Origin: an uncultured Planctomycetales bacterium
GTDB lineage: Bacteria; Planctomycetota; Planctomycetia; Pirellulales; S012-138
NCBI GenBank assembly: GCA_937982665.1
Contig: CALJLD010000164.1
Span: 1 to 64,000 of the forward strand
DNA: 64,000 nucleotides
Direction of reading: 5' to 3'
Of the stretch, positions 24,860 through 34,388 are shown one piece after another. Within the stretch, counting starts at the first letter, position 1. Each line of letters opens with the position of its first letter. Position numbers and translations under genes: made by a program. The notes under the pieces are model-generated. The model ran no database searches. It saw only the letters and a list, made by a program, of their open reading frames with translations, and had not been told where the DNA came from.

Positions 24860-26071
24860 TCAGGCCAGCTTTTTGGCGATTTTTCGCGCAGGCGTAGTCA
24901 GTGGCAGGTCCTGAATTTCTGTCAGTGTGGCCCAACGCGCCGGCGGCGGAACTTTCTTATGACGCGCCGTACCAGCCACACAGCGCAACGTGATCCGGAA
25001 CCGCGTTACCGCATGTCGTAACGTCGTCAACTCGGCCAGGCTGCGCACAGTGATTCCAAAGCGCAAGCGAAGCTGCTCGCGGATAGATGCGTCTTCGTCG
25101 AGATACGTCGCTTCGTCAATGCGCTGCGCGTGGCCGTTGGACGATGCTGTTGCGTTCGAGGGTTTTGTACTCTTTGCGATCGCTTTCTTTGTCAGACCAA
25201 TGGTTGCTGTACCATTTGTCCAGGCTTCTGGGTTTGACGTAGACGCCGAGCACGTTACTCGCGGGAAATCCCACAAACCTGACCAGCGTTCTTCCGAACT
25301 GCGTTGCAGCAGCAACCACTTCTGCCCTGCCTTGATGATTGCGGCCGTTTCATGCACATCTTCAATGCCGGGTTTTGGCGGTGGAACTGGAATCTTTGCC
25401 TGCCAGCCGCGGCGGTGAGCTTCGCAAAACGACATCACCGGGCAGTCTGGACAGTCGGGATCGCGCGGCTTGCAAACGTTGGCGCCCAGTTCCATCAACG
25501 CCTGGTTGAGTTCGCCGGGGTTGCGCCGAGGGACGATCGACTCCGCAAACTCCCATAGCTGCTTTTGAACAGTTGATTCCGTCAATGGCGTCTTGATCGC
25601 CAACAGTCGGGCATAGAGCCGCGCCGTATTGGCTTCCACAATCGGCGCTGGCTGATCAAACGCGAATGACGCGATGGCGCCAGCGGTGTAGCGGCCAACA
25701 CCGGGAAGCTCCAGAATCTCTGGAAGCGTTTCCGGGAACGCACCGGCATATTCGCTTTCAATCAACCTGGCTGCGGCATGCAGTTGCCGGGCGCGGCGGT
25801 AGTAGCCCAGCCCTTCCCAAAGTTTCAACACCTGTTGTTCGCTCGCGGTTGCCAGCGTGTTGACATTCGGAAATGTCTTCAGAAACCGCTCGAAGTACGG
25901 CACGACTGCGGTCACCGTAGTTTGCTGAAGCATGATCTCGCTGACCCAGATCGCATACGGATCGTGCGTCCTTCGCCAAGGTAAGTCTCGCGCATTCCGT
26001 CGATACCACGCACGGAGTTTGCGGCGAAGCTGCTGCTTTTGCGCGGATTGTTCTAAGGCAGCGGTGGCCAT
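24860..26071 (-). CDS. mutY: A/G-specific adenine DNA glycosylase
   Basis: 403 residues. It removes adenine mispaired with 8-oxoguanine. The helix-hairpin-helix-GPD core is clear: catalytic Glu45 in WVSEIMLQQTTV, LPGVGRYTAGAIASFAF as hairpin, then PIVEANTARLYARL. The iron-sulfur loop has Cys200, Cys207, Cys210 and Cys216 (C-x6-C-x2-C-x5-C). The C-terminal part is NUDIX-like (8-oxoG recognition), with a low-complexity Thr/Ser/Lys/Ala insertion at about residues 290-320. The usual catalytic Asp of the VDgN motif is Glu146 here. It follows the ResB-CcsA gene by 43 bases and may share its operon. Confidence 0.93.
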   Translation of the reverse strand: MATAALEQSAQKQQLRRKLRAWYRRNARDLPWRRTHDPYAIWVSEIMLQQTTVTAVVPYFERFLKTFPNVNTLATASEQQVLKLWEGLGYYRRARQLHAAARLIESEYAGAFPETLPEILELPGVGRYTAGAIASFAFDQPAPIVEANTARLYARLLAIKTPLTESTVQKQLWEFAESIVPRRNPGELNQALMELGANVCKPRDPDCPDCPVMSFCEAHRRGWQAKIPVPPPKPGIEDVHETAAIIKAGQKWLLLQRSSEERWSGLWDFPRVTCSASTSNPEAWTNGTATIGLTKKAIAKSTKPSNATASSNGHAQRIDEATYLDEDASIREQLRLRFGITVRSLAELTTLRHAVTRFRITLRCVAGTARHKKVPPPARWATLTEIQDLPLTTPARKIAKKLA

Positions 26072-26114
26072 GAATCGTCCGTGACCGACTCAACTCTTGC
26101 CGGAAGGGGGCCCT

Positions 26115-29100
26115 TTATGCGTTTAATTCCTGCACTTGACGCGCTCGCTGGCTGAGCCAGGCGTGTTTAGGCCAAAGGACACCCATCGCGGCAATGCATA
26201 GGTGGAACGCAATCACAATCACGGACGCCAACAGCACGCCATCGGTAAAACCGTACGAGTGCAGGCCGACGCCCAACTCGTTGACCATGAACCAGGACCA
26301 CGTCACGGCGATGTTGCCCAGCACGCTGAGCACAGCCAGGCCGCGATCTTTGACCATGCCATCCCACCCGGCGTGGAGCACAATTGCGTTCCAAAGCACG
26401 ATGATCAGCGCGCCGTTTTCCTTGGGATCCCAACCCCAAAACCGCCCCCATGAGTCATCTGCCCAAAGACCGCCGAGCACGGTGCCCACAAAGCTAAAGA
26501 AGATGGCAAAGCACAGCGTGCCGTACGTCATGCGAATCAAGTGTTGCTCCATCCGCTTGGTAAAGCGTGGCGAAAGGCAACCCAGCAAGATGTACAACAT
26601 GCCAAACCCGCCCGCCAATCCGGTGGCCGCATAGCCCAGGTTGATGATTACCACGTGCGTCGCCAGCCAGAACTGTGTATCCAGCACGGCCTGCATCACA
26701 GTAAAAGTATCGCCGCGGAAGTTCGGCACAGAAGTTGTCAGCAAATGGGCGATCAGCAGCCCGCTGAAGCCACACGCCGCGGCAATCACATTGCCCAAGC
26801 CCAACTTGGACCACCGCTCCAGGATCAACCCAATCAGCACACAGCCCCAGGAGATAAAGATCCCGGTTGTGTACAAGTTGGTGACCGGCGGCCGACCGGA
26901 GATATACATTCGCGCAGCTAAAGCAAACGTATGCAGCACGAGCGTGAAACACAGCAACCAAAAACTTGCCCGGTTGAGTGGCTCAGACCAGCCCAACCAT
27001 GCGAACACCGCCAGCAGCCCGGCTAACACGTACAACACCAGGTAGTAATAAAACGGCTCCGCGCGATTGAATGACGTTTCGAAGTCGTGCTTGGCCTGAT
27101 TGTATTCCACGGTCGCGCCAGGGGCCGGTTCCTTCGCCTGCTGTTGCAACCATTGCCGATAGTTCGCAACCGCCTGGTTGAAGTCATGCGGCTTGCTTTC
27201 GCGATAGGCCGTGAGGATTCGCTCAATCGCAATGGCAGCTTCCGCGCCAGCCGGCCGGCGGCCCGTTTTTCGTCCCACAAAGACGTCCGCGGCAGCCGTG
27301 CTCAATGGCCGCCATTGTCCCGCGTTGATATCAACCGGCACACCAAAGGGCGACTGGAAATCAATCAGCTGCTGCTCAAATCGCTGAATGATATCCGGCC
27401 ATTCCGAGGGCCGCTGGTCGTATCGCTGTTGATCAACAAAGTCGACAAACGAGGCCGTCAGCAATTCCAAATGGGAGCGAGCTTCGGCAACCTCATTGAG
27501 TTTTTGCTGCGTGACCGTCAGCTCCCCCGCAGGCGTGTTTCCAATCAATTGCAACGCGGCCCGAATTTCCTCTCTATCCAATGCCGCAAAGACTTCCTGG
27601 GGCGAATACGTATGGTGAGAAACCCATTCCAAGCCAAGCATGTCAACCACATCCGGGTTGTCGATGCGAATGACTTTGTGCGTCTGCGCGTCAGGGTGGT
27701 TCGCCATCAAATCCAACAGCCAGCGAATGGCCGGCTGCCGATTATCATTCTTGTCATAGAACATCTGCTTGGCTGAAAGCCGTCGCAAACTCGTGCGCGC
27801 CAAAGTATCCAGCGGCTTGACGCGCCCTTCGTAGACAATCGGCAACTTGCCAAAAGCGTTCAGGTCCATCCCGTCGTCCGGCAAGCTGGCGGGGCGCATG
27901 GTGCTGAGAATCCATATCCCGCACAAGAACACCATGCCAAAGGGGAACCAGCGAGCGAAGATCTGCTTCCCTTCGCCGGCGAACAAGCCCGACACCCACG
28001 AGTCCGCAATCACCTCATCGCCAATTGGCAGCGAACCTGGCGTAGCTTTCCGTTGTTGGCGGCGGCGCTCCGCCCGACTGGCAGCAACTTCCGCGACACG
28101 CGCCACGCGCTCACGTTGTTGCCGTTGCAAATAACGGACGAGGATCACAAAGAAGTGAGCCAGCATGCCCACGGCCACAATCATGCAAGCCACATACGGC
28201 AACATCCAGCCAGCGTTGCTCACAACCTGCAAGGTTGAAATCGCGCGTCCGTCGGAACCTTCCACAAAGCCTGACTGATAGAACGTGCGGTTGCGATACC
28301 GCAGCGGATTGTTCATCCAGATGTGATGCTTGATCTCCTGGTTTGTTTCTTCATCCTTCAGCAAGATGTCAGAAGAATAATCCTTGGCTTGTGTTGTGCC
28401 GATGTAGTTCTCTCGCGTCGCTTTCTCCAACGTGACTTTGTATGGCAAGTATTCGCGCTCAAACCGCAAAGCGAGATCGTAGCGCCGCCCCTCGTGCAGA
28501 ACAACTTGCGGCGTTGCGGTGACCGTGGTCAAGAATGTGCCAATCGGCTGACCGGAGTTCTTGTCCAACACCTCAACGTACGCGGCAGGCAAATCAACAG
28601 TGCTATCCGTATCAACGCCGGTCGACTCTTGAACCGGCACGGCGACATACAACGTGCCTGTTCCGCTGGTCGCGATCAACTCGTCATCCACTCGGGCGAA
28701 GTCCAGCGTGGCATTGGGCAAGAACTTCTTGATCCGCAAATCAAACGGCAACTCATCAGAGCTGATGATCTCTCCATCTGCGTCGTTGCCAGGAAGCTTG
28801 GATCTGATTTCAGCGTCCGTCACCAGCACAACCTTATCGTCAACGTTGCCTGGCTGGACCACTGCCAGCTCCAAACGCTTCGTATCGTAGACATAGTTGA
28901 CGGTTTCGCCTTCGCGCATGCTCATCCGAGCTTCCTTGGCGGTAGTGCCAACCAGCAACTCGCTGAACATCATCAGGCCGATACCGCCGTGCAACAGCAC
29001 AACGCCGGCACGCTTGCGGAACAGCAGGATGCAGCCGACCAACAAAACGCATCCGGCGAATGTCGCTTTAATCAATTGCCATAGAATCCGCAAAGAAGGA

Positions 29101-29885
29101 TCGCCAAGTTGCGGCGCCCCCTTCTGCAACAACAGCCACAGCAGCAGGCTGCCAATTGCCGCCGCCAGAACCGCAAACCCAATCCGCTGTTTGACGGCCA
29201 GTGTCTCAACCATGATTGCGCCGTAGAGCGCCGCCAAAAACGCCACGGCAATTCCCACCAGCAGCACGCGCCAAAAGAACGCCCAATTCAGCCAGCCGCC
29301 ACTACTGGCGAACATCGCTTGCTGGATGCCATCCGCGTTTGATCCACTCTGGATAACCATAAAGGTCACCAGCAGGCCCGCTGTCAGCACACCCAGTCCC
29401 CAGCCAAGCCGCGCGCCTCGTGCCTGGATTTTGAAGCGGATGAGATGAGCCGAAAACAAGTTGATGCTCATCATCAGGCCAATCAGCCAGCCCTTGGGGA
29501 ACGGGATTCCACCTGGCACTTGCCAATTCCCGCGGACGAAGGCCGGCGGAAAGAAAATGTCAAAGTCAATCCAGGCAAAGCCGGCGCCCAGCCAATTGCC
29601 TGTCCGCGATGCTTCCGCAAAGTTAATGCGAAAGTAATCGTCGACAACTTCCCAAATGTCTTTCTCAACCTGCGCAAAGGTTCCCGCAACAACGATAAAG
29701 ATCGCCATCGACAGCAACACGACCGTCAGTTTGAGCGACGCCAGCGGCGCAAGAATCGCGCGCACGGTTTCCCAGCCACTTTTCGCGGAGTCGCCGCGGT
29801 TTGGGTTACCGCCTGCGGAAACAACTTCCACCGGAGGAACAGGGTGAGGAGTTGCAGGAGGCGTTGGAGGTTTTGAACTGGCCAT
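26115..29885 (-). CDS. Fused ResB-CcsA cytochrome c maturation protein (System II)
   Basis: 1256 residues. It exports haem and attaches it to apocytochromes c outside the membrane. The N-terminal half is ResB-like: transmembrane segments from about residue 48 (LAPLASLKLTVVLL), a large periplasmic beta region (about 320-560) and a further transmembrane segment near 575. A charged cytoplasmic stretch rich in Arg/Gln follows, then EGRVKPLDTLARTSLRRLS, a long periplasmic region, and the CcsA half with at least eight membrane segments and the haem-handling tryptophan-rich WGWDPKENGALI near residue 1150. Fused forms are known in several phyla; this one is long. The haem c site of the 5-1000 protein is a plausible client. 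Start follows the lipoprotein gene by about 100 bases. Confidence 0.93.
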   Translation of the reverse strand: MASSKPPTPPATPHPVPPVEVVSAGGNPNRGDSAKSGWETVRAILAPLASLKLTVVLLSMAIFIVVAGTFAQVEKDIWEVVDDYFRINFAEASRTGNWLGAGFAWIDFDIFFPPAFVRGNWQVPGGIPFPKGWLIGLMMSINLFSAHLIRFKIQARGARLGWGLGVLTAGLLVTFMVIQSGSNADGIQQAMFASSGGWLNWAFFWRVLLVGIAVAFLAALYGAIMVETLAVKQRIGFAVLAAAIGSLLLWLLLQKGAPQLGDPSLRILWQLIKATFAGCVLLVGCILLFRKRAGVVLLHGGIGLMMFSELLVGTTAKEARMSMREGETVNYVYDTKRLELAVVQPGNVDDKVVLVTDAEIRSKLPGNDADGEIISSDELPFDLRIKKFLPNATLDFARVDDELIATSGTGTLYVAVPVQESTGVDTDSTVDLPAAYVEVLDKNSGQPIGTFLTTVTATPQVVLHEGRRYDLALRFEREYLPYKVTLEKATRENYIGTTQAKDYSSDILLKDEETNQEIKHHIWMNNPLRYRNRTFYQSGFVEGSDGRAISTLQVVSNAGWMLPYVACMIVAVGMLAHFFVILVRYLQRQQRERVARVAEVAASRAERRRQQRKATPGSLPIGDEVIADSWVSGLFAGEGKQIFARWFPFGMVFLCGIWILSTMRPASLPDDGMDLNAFGKLPIVYEGRVKPLDTLARTSLRRLSAKQMFYDKNDNRQPAIRWLLDLMANHPDAQTHKVIRIDNPDVVDMLGLEWVSHHTYSPQEVFAALDREEIRAALQLIGNTPAGELTVTQQKLNEVAEARSHLELLTASFVDFVDQQRYDQRPSEWPDIIQRFEQQLIDFQSPFGVPVDINAGQWRPLSTAAADVFVGRKTGRRPAGAEAAIAIERILTAYRESKPHDFNQAVANYRQWLQQQAKEPAPGATVEYNQAKHDFETSFNRAEPFYYYLVLYVLAGLLAVFAWLGWSEPLNRASFWLLCFTLVLHTFALAARMYISGRPPVTNLYTTGIFISWGCVLIGLILERWSKLGLGNVIAAACGFSGLLIAHLLTTSVPNFRGDTFTVMQAVLDTQFWLATHVVIINLGYAATGLAGGFGMLYILLGCLSPRFTKRMEQHLIRMTYGTLCFAIFFSFVGTVLGGLWADDSWGRFWGWDPKENGALIIVLWNAIVLHAGWDGMVKDRGLAVLSVLGNIAVTWSWFMVNELGVGLHSYGFTDGVLLASVIVIAFHLCIAAMGVLWPKHAWLSQRARQVQELNA

Positions 29886-29987
29886 TGCAAATGAGTCAGG
29901 CAGTTGGGAACTCGCGGAGAATGAACTTTGGCTTGCCCGGCAGAATGTGAAGCGGCATGTCGCACAAATAGGACCGTGTTGGAGCGA

Positions 29988-31091
29988 TCACAAAACGCGC
30001 GGGTCGGGTTTCATCTTCGCGGTATCCAAGAAGCTGTTGAAAGTTGTGATTTGTTTTTGCACGGCCTGCGCGGGGCCCTTCATCCGCACCGACCACAAAG
30101 AGCCTTCGGCGATGATCAGGGCGCCAACAATACTGACGCGCCCTGGCGACTTCGTTCCATCGCGATTCGTTATGCGATCTTTAGATGTGATATTCACGAC
30201 GATTGTGATATGCCCATCAACTTCTCGCCGAGATGTCATCTCCGCCATTTCTTCGGCTGTTCCGGTGGGGTCCAGCTCAAGTTGGTCCATCCAGCGCGAG
30301 ACGTTGCCGCTGATGGTTTCGAAGACATCGCCGCCGCCAGCAATTGGAGTGACCGTAATCTCCACGCCTGCGCCGCTCACATACCTCACCAGGCTGAACT
30401 CATCGTTTTCCGCCTCAGTCCAACCGGCCGGCACTGGGGAATTATCTGGATCAAAAGCAAATTGAGCGGGAGCCGCTGGCACGCGGCCGGCACGGTCCAC
30501 CTGACCCACCATACTGAACAGCATTCCGCTTTCGCCGGAGGCCGTTTGGAACGCCTCGCCCGGCAGTCCCAGTTCGCTGTACGTTTCCGGACGCAACGCA
30601 ACTTGCCGACGCCAGCGATTCAGGTTTTGCAGAACATACTCATCGCGGGCTTGTTGTGTGTCCGCTTCGTCATCGCCAAATTGCACAGGCAGTCGTGTGA
30701 TTACCAATCGCGGTTGGGGCCGCCCCTTTTTCAGTGTGAGCGTTGTGAAGGGCAATTCGCCCGGCGCGCCTGTGGATTCCTTGTTCTCGGAAATCACCTC
30801 CCAACTTTCAGGCAATTCATAAGTCAGCGGCTCTTCCTCGCCAAAGGACAATGTCCGCAGGAATTCGGCAATGTCGTCGTGATGCGGTTCCACAAGACTG
30901 GGATCGCCTTCGGCCTTGAAGAACCAGGCGTTGTCTCCGGCAATCACTACCGCGGCTTCAATGCGATTGACAGTTGCTCGATTCTCCTCGGCCGGAACCG
31001 AATACGTCCGCACAGGCGTGTGATCTTCACACCCGGCAACAAGCAGAATTGATCCGGCCGCGAACCAGACCAGAAGACTTCGCGTCAGCAT
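29988..31091 (-). CDS. Lipoprotein of unknown function upstream of ResB-CcsA
   Basis: 367 residues from the ATG at 31091, placing the lipobox LLVAGC at residues about 15-20, followed by EDHTPVRTYSVP. The mature protein shows strand-rich segments: WEVISENKESTG, then a segment with GLPGEAFQTASGESGMLF and a C-terminal half with VPAGWTEAENDEFSLVRYVSG, as if two related halves are present. I do not recognise a family. It is on the same strand as, and 102 bases before, the ResB-CcsA gene, so a role near cytochrome c maturation or respiration is possible but only from position. No clear ribosome-binding site precedes the start. Confidence 0.7.
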   Translation of the reverse strand: MLTRSLLVWFAAGSILLVAGCEDHTPVRTYSVPAEENRATVNRIEAAVVIAGDNAWFFKAEGDPSLVEPHHDDIAEFLRTLSFGEEEPLTYELPESWEVISENKESTGAPGELPFTTLTLKKGRPQPRLVITRLPVQFGDDEADTQQARDEYVLQNLNRWRRQVALRPETYSELGLPGEAFQTASGESGMLFSMVGQVDRAGRVPAAPAQFAFDPDNSPVPAGWTEAENDEFSLVRYVSGAGVEITVTPIAGGGDVFETISGNVSRWMDQLELDPTGTAEEMAEMTSRREVDGHITIVVNITSKDRITNRDGTKSPGRVSIVGALIIAEGSLWSVRMKGPAQAVQKQITTFNSFLDTAKMKPDPRVL

Positions 31092-31447
31092 TGGGAACCA
31101 GGTGGGAAGTTGGAGGGAGAATAGGAGAGCGGAGCAGACAAGGGGAACTGTTGATTCCGTCGGGGGCAAGCCAGGTCGATCAAACGCGAGGCATCTTCCG
31201 TGTGGAGCCCGATTACTCCGGTCGCTTCCAATCGAGCTTCTGCATGGCTTGGCGTGTCACAAAGTGCCCTCTGGAAACCACTTAGGGCCTGCCGACATTC
31301 CTGCTACCCTTCCAGCAAGTGCATCTCTTCGAATACTTATCGCCCAAACGATTATAGTAGCTCAGCCGCCGGAGAGTACAGGCGGTGGGCCGCGCCGTTT
31401 GGATCTTAACTCGTGCGAAGCCATTTCAGCACTTACCTACCATCATC

Positions 31448-31954
31448 ATGCAAGATTCTGCGAAAACGCGTGTGACTCTGCGAGAAGCATCCGCTACAGA
31501 CGCCGCTGCGCTCTCGGAAATTGCTTGGAACGCGAAACGGTCTTGGGGCTACAGCGACGAGTTGATGCGGCTATGGAAAGCCGAGTTGACGATTTCCTCC
31601 GAACTGCTCTCCGCGAGAAAGACCGCCACGAGAAAAACCATCGTGAGAAGGACGATCGTCGCAGAGATCCAAGGGCAGCCTGTCGCATTTGCAGCGCTTG
31701 AGCTCACCGAAAGGTCGGCTGAGATCGACAACATGTGGGTGTTGCCAGAATGCCAGCGCTGTGGGATTGGCAGAGCCTTGTTTCAGCGTCTAGTCCAACA
31801 CGCGGCAAGCGTAGGACATCGTCAGGTGGTGATCGTCGCTGATCCCCATGCCGCCGAATTCTACGCGCGGTTAGGCGCAGTTCATCGCGGCTGGGAAGAT
31901 TCGATCCCCAAAGGCCGGAAACTTCCCCGATTTGAGTACGAGATTGGGCTTTGA
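31448..31954 (+). CDS. GNAT-family N-acetyltransferase
   Basis: 168 residues starting at the ATG at 31448. The GNAT core is present: VTLREASATDAAALSEIAW at the N-terminus, the strand FAALELTERSAEIDNMWVLPE, and the acetyl-CoA P-loop QRCGIGRALFQRL, then DPHAAEFYARLGAVHRG. The acceptor substrate is unknown. A short basic and Thr-rich stretch (SARKTATRKTIVRRT) in the middle is longer than usual. It stands alone, divergent from the lipoprotein gene. Confidence 0.88.
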   Translation: MQDSAKTRVTLREASATDAAALSEIAWNAKRSWGYSDELMRLWKAELTISSELLSARKTATRKTIVRRTIVAEIQGQPVAFAALELTERSAEIDNMWVLPECQRCGIGRALFQRLVQHAASVGHRQVVIVADPHAAEFYARLGAVHRGWEDSIPKGRKLPRFEYEIGL

Positions 31955-31982
31955 ATATCGCTGGCCGTCAATCAGAGCCGCT

Positions 31983-32804
31983 TCAGGCAGAGGCTTCGCC
32001 CGCGACCAAGTCTTGCAGCCATGCCTGCCAAAGGGGCTCTTCACGAGATTTGATTTCCTCCGATTCAGGGCCGTAACAGTAATAACTGAGTGACAGGAAG
32101 ACTTGCTCACCCATCGGCATCGCAAAGATGTGAGCGATCCCTCCGGAAGGTTCATCCAAGCGAAGCAGCAGTTCTTCCGGAGATACAGCATCGCCAACTC
32201 GCTCGACAACACCAGCCAGCGTGGGTGCGGAGTCGGACGAAACGCATCGTTGGCCAACACGCGGGTTATTAAATCCCAGTCCCTCCAGCAATGCCGCCCA
32301 GGCTGCCGACTTACCGCGAGATGACATCCCGGATAACTGCAGCAAGGACGATGGCTGTCCCGAAAAGTGCGCCAGGTAAAGTCGCAGCAGACGGAAGAAA
32401 CTGGGCCAACCGCTTTCCCAGCCTTCAAGCTGATCATCCCAGTCGTCCGTTGATGCAAACAGACTGTGGACAACGCGCACCACGCAAACGCCGCCATCGC
32501 GAGATTCCACGATCCATTGGGTTGCTACCTCCGGTGCGTCGGGGCCCAGGTCTTTGCTCGTTGCAGAGAACGAATGGGGAGGATCCCAGTTCGTGATTTC
32601 AGAAACAGACTCCATCCCCGGACCAAAATCGCAGGTCATGCGAATTGGTTGGCCATCTGATCCATATTCCGTCGAAGTCGGAACAAACCACGAGGAAACA
32701 CCTGCCGCAGTGGCTATCGCTTGCCAAACCTCTTCCGGTGAACCCGGCACTTCGATTTCAACCTGGACTTGCCGTTGTCCTGATTCATTTTTCTCCACTG
32801 GCAT
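31983..32804 (-). CDS. SRPBCC (AHSA1-like) domain protein
   Basis: 273 residues. The ATG at 32804 has GGAG seven bases upstream and overlaps the upstream regulator gene by 20 bases, giving translational coupling. The first ~150 residues are an SRPBCC/START-like ligand-binding domain (VEIEVPGSPEEVWQAIATA, SSWFVPTSTEYG, GWESGWPSFFRLLRLYL). A second part, from about residue 170, may be another SRPBCC-like fold. Pairs of ArsR regulator and AHSA1-like protein are common in bacteria; their substrate is usually unknown. Confidence 0.85.
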   Translation of the reverse strand: MPVEKNESGQRQVQVEIEVPGSPEEVWQAIATAAGVSSWFVPTSTEYGSDGQPIRMTCDFGPGMESVSEITNWDPPHSFSATSKDLGPDAPEVATQWIVESRDGGVCVVRVVHSLFASTDDWDDQLEGWESGWPSFFRLLRLYLAHFSGQPSSLLQLSGMSSRGKSAAWAALLEGLGFNNPRVGQRCVSSDSAPTLAGVVERVGDAVSPEELLLRLDEPSGGIAHIFAMPMGEQVFLSLSYYCYGPESEEIKSREEPLWQAWLQDLVAGEASA

Positions 32805-33402
32805 TGTTGTTCTCCACTGGCGGGTTCTGCGGAAGTGGATGCGCGGCAACGACCAACCGATGCGCGCGACTCCCCTGTGCGGTGGGATCGTGATATCGCG
32901 ATACAAGTTGATTCACTGTGCGAGTCAGTTCCGCGGTAAACTCTGCGCGCTCGGTCGGTGATCGGAAGGAAATCACCGTGTCGATCGATAGCGTCGGCAA
33001 TCGCTTGGCCGCCGACTTCGCGCGTTTGATCAAATCACTGACTTCGGTAACAAGTCGCGCAGCCAAGGCAATCAAGTAACTTGCGGAAAGTCGATCCGTA
33101 ACGCGCTCCGGTGTCGCAGCCAATGGGCCGAGGGGTTTGTTGGAAACCACGTAGCATGGCGCGGTCGCTTGCAAGCGGCGTTCTGTCAGGCCACCCCAAT
33201 TCCTCTGCTCCGCTTCCTCCAGCAAGCCAAGTTTCTCGAGTTCGCGGAGATGGTAGTTCAACCGCTGGCGAGGGATTCCCATCCGCGCGGCCAAACTCGC
33301 GGCAGACTCCGGCTGAGCCAATTCGGCCAGCAGCTGGTTCCGCAAGGGGTTCATAATCGCGGCGGCCGCAGCAGGTTCGTCAATTGTGCAAATCACTGTC
33401 AT
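32785..33402 (-). CDS. ArsR-family winged-helix repressor
   Basis: 205 residues from the ATG at 33402. The winged helix occupies residues about 12-85 (MNPLRNQLLAELAQPES, then AARMGIPRQRLNYHLRELEKLGL). No metal-binding Cys pair of the ArsR/SmtB type is seen, so sensing is probably not of metals. The rest is a helical C-terminal extension. It forms an operon with the SRPBCC gene and is divergent from the DUF1579 gene. The promoter sits directly on the start codon: the message is predicted to be leaderless, and an inverted repeat over the -35 region suggests self-repression. Confidence 0.85.
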   Translation of the reverse strand: MTVICTIDEPAAAAAIMNPLRNQLLAELAQPESAASLAARMGIPRQRLNYHLRELEKLGLLEEAEQRNWGGLTERRLQATAPCYVVSNKPLGPLAATPERVTDRLSASYLIALAARLVTEVSDLIKRAKSAAKRLPTLSIDTVISFRSPTERAEFTAELTRTVNQLVSRYHDPTAQGSRAHRLVVAAHPLPQNPPVENNNASGEK

Positions 33403-33408
33403 ATCGTG

Positions 33409-33437
33409 ATTTAAGCATTGACAAAATAATTTGTCAA
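33409..33437 (-). promoter_or_regulatory. Sigma-70-type promoter of the arsR-SRPBCC operon, predicted leaderless
   Basis: On the minus strand a perfect TTGACA (33432-33437) is followed after 17 bases by TTAAAT (33409-33414). Only six bases separate the -10 from the ATG at 33402, so transcription should start at or next to the A of the start codon. Confidence 0.75.
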
Positions 33438-33439
33438 TG
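33416..33439. promoter_or_regulatory. Palindromic operator between arsR and the DUF1579 gene
   Basis: CATTGACAAA (33416-33425) and TTTGTCAATG (33430-33439) are a perfect 10-bp inverted repeat with a four-base spacer ATAA. It covers the -35 and spacer of the arsR promoter and lies 47 bases upstream of the DUF1579 gene, so one repressor dimer could control both directions. Confidence 0.8.
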
Positions 33440-33485
33440 GTTGACTGGCGTTTTTCCTGCACCCAACTCCTTAGGACAAACCCAA

Positions 33486-34031
33486 ATGAAGTCACGAACA
33501 ACGTTGTTTGCGCTGACAATCGCTGCCCTGTGCCATGGTGGCGCGTTTGCTCAGCAAGCTGACCAGGACGAAGCAGGATCAAGCGAACGCCAGTGGCTGC
33601 TCAAGTTCGCTGGCGAATGGACGCTGACATCTGAAAGCGTCGCCGCCGGGGAAACCACAAAGTTGCAAGGCCGGATGACATCACGAATGCTTGGCAGCCA
33701 TTGGCTCGTCTCTGATTGGTCGGTAGAAGTCGACGGAGAAGATCTTACAGCCGTCCAGACGCTGGGCTTCGACAAGGAAAAAGGAGCGTTCATTGCCACT
33801 TGGATCGACAGCGTTTCCGATCACATGTGGCAAATCACTGGCAAGATTGAGAACGAAAAACTCGTCTTGGATGCCCAAGGGCCGAGTTGTTTTGAGGAAG
33901 GCAAACAGACAAAGTATCGCGATGTCTACGAGTTCAACGACGAGGGACGGATCATCCAGACTTCAAGTGCAATCAATCCAGAAGGCGAGTGGGTGCAATT
34001 GGCGCGAAACGTGTATCAACGCATTGAGTGA
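33486..34031 (+). CDS. Exported DUF1579-family protein
   Basis: 181 residues from the ATG at 33486 (TAGGA upstream). Signal peptide residues 1-22 (LTIAALCHGGAFA). The mature part has the DUF1579 pattern of a lipocalin-like barrel: LLKFAGEWTLTSE, GRMTSRMLGSHWLVSDWS, LGFDKEKGAFIATWIDS and a final SAINPEGEWVQLARNVYQR. Function of the family is unknown. It faces the ArsR-SRPBCC operon across a shared operator; DUF1579 and SRPBCC proteins often accompany such regulators. Confidence 0.85.
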   Translation: MKSRTTLFALTIAALCHGGAFAQQADQDEAGSSERQWLLKFAGEWTLTSESVAAGETTKLQGRMTSRMLGSHWLVSDWSVEVDGEDLTAVQTLGFDKEKGAFIATWIDSVSDHMWQITGKIENEKLVLDAQGPSCFEEGKQTKYRDVYEFNDEGRIIQTSSAINPEGEWVQLARNVYQRIE

Positions 34032-34388
34032 CGATATTGCAGTGCCATGTACTGGTATTGGGCTCGTCTGTTTGTGATCTCCCAACACAAGTGCCACTCC
34101 GAGATTCGAGGCTGGGTGGCCGGAAGGATCTGAGTGCATGCAAGGAACCCTCGAGCTACACGATCGGGGCTACGCGCTCCGGCCCCAGCAGGGTTAATGT
34201 CCGACAAAGGTCTTTCGTATGGGTTCGCCCTGTGTGCTGTCGTTGCTGGCATGGCTCCAGTGGCATTGGTGCTCAAAATGCCGATGAGTATGATCGCGGA
34301 TCATTTTGTTTGTTGGTTCCGGTCTCGTCGGTCTTTGCCTCCACCTCATATGCCTGCACATCGCACAACTTCGCGATTTGCGACTTCC
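34032..34388. other. Intergenic stretch or extended 5' end of the TPR gene
   Basis: The downstream TPR frame is open from 34134, so part of this stretch could be coding if an earlier start is used. I see no independent gene and no clear terminator. Confidence 0.45.

Noticed and set aside
32785..33439. The ArsR-type regulator as controller of the arsenic operon
   Set aside because: It pairs with SRPBCC and DUF1579 genes, lacks an obvious As-binding Cys pair, and its palindrome was not found upstream of the arsenic genes.
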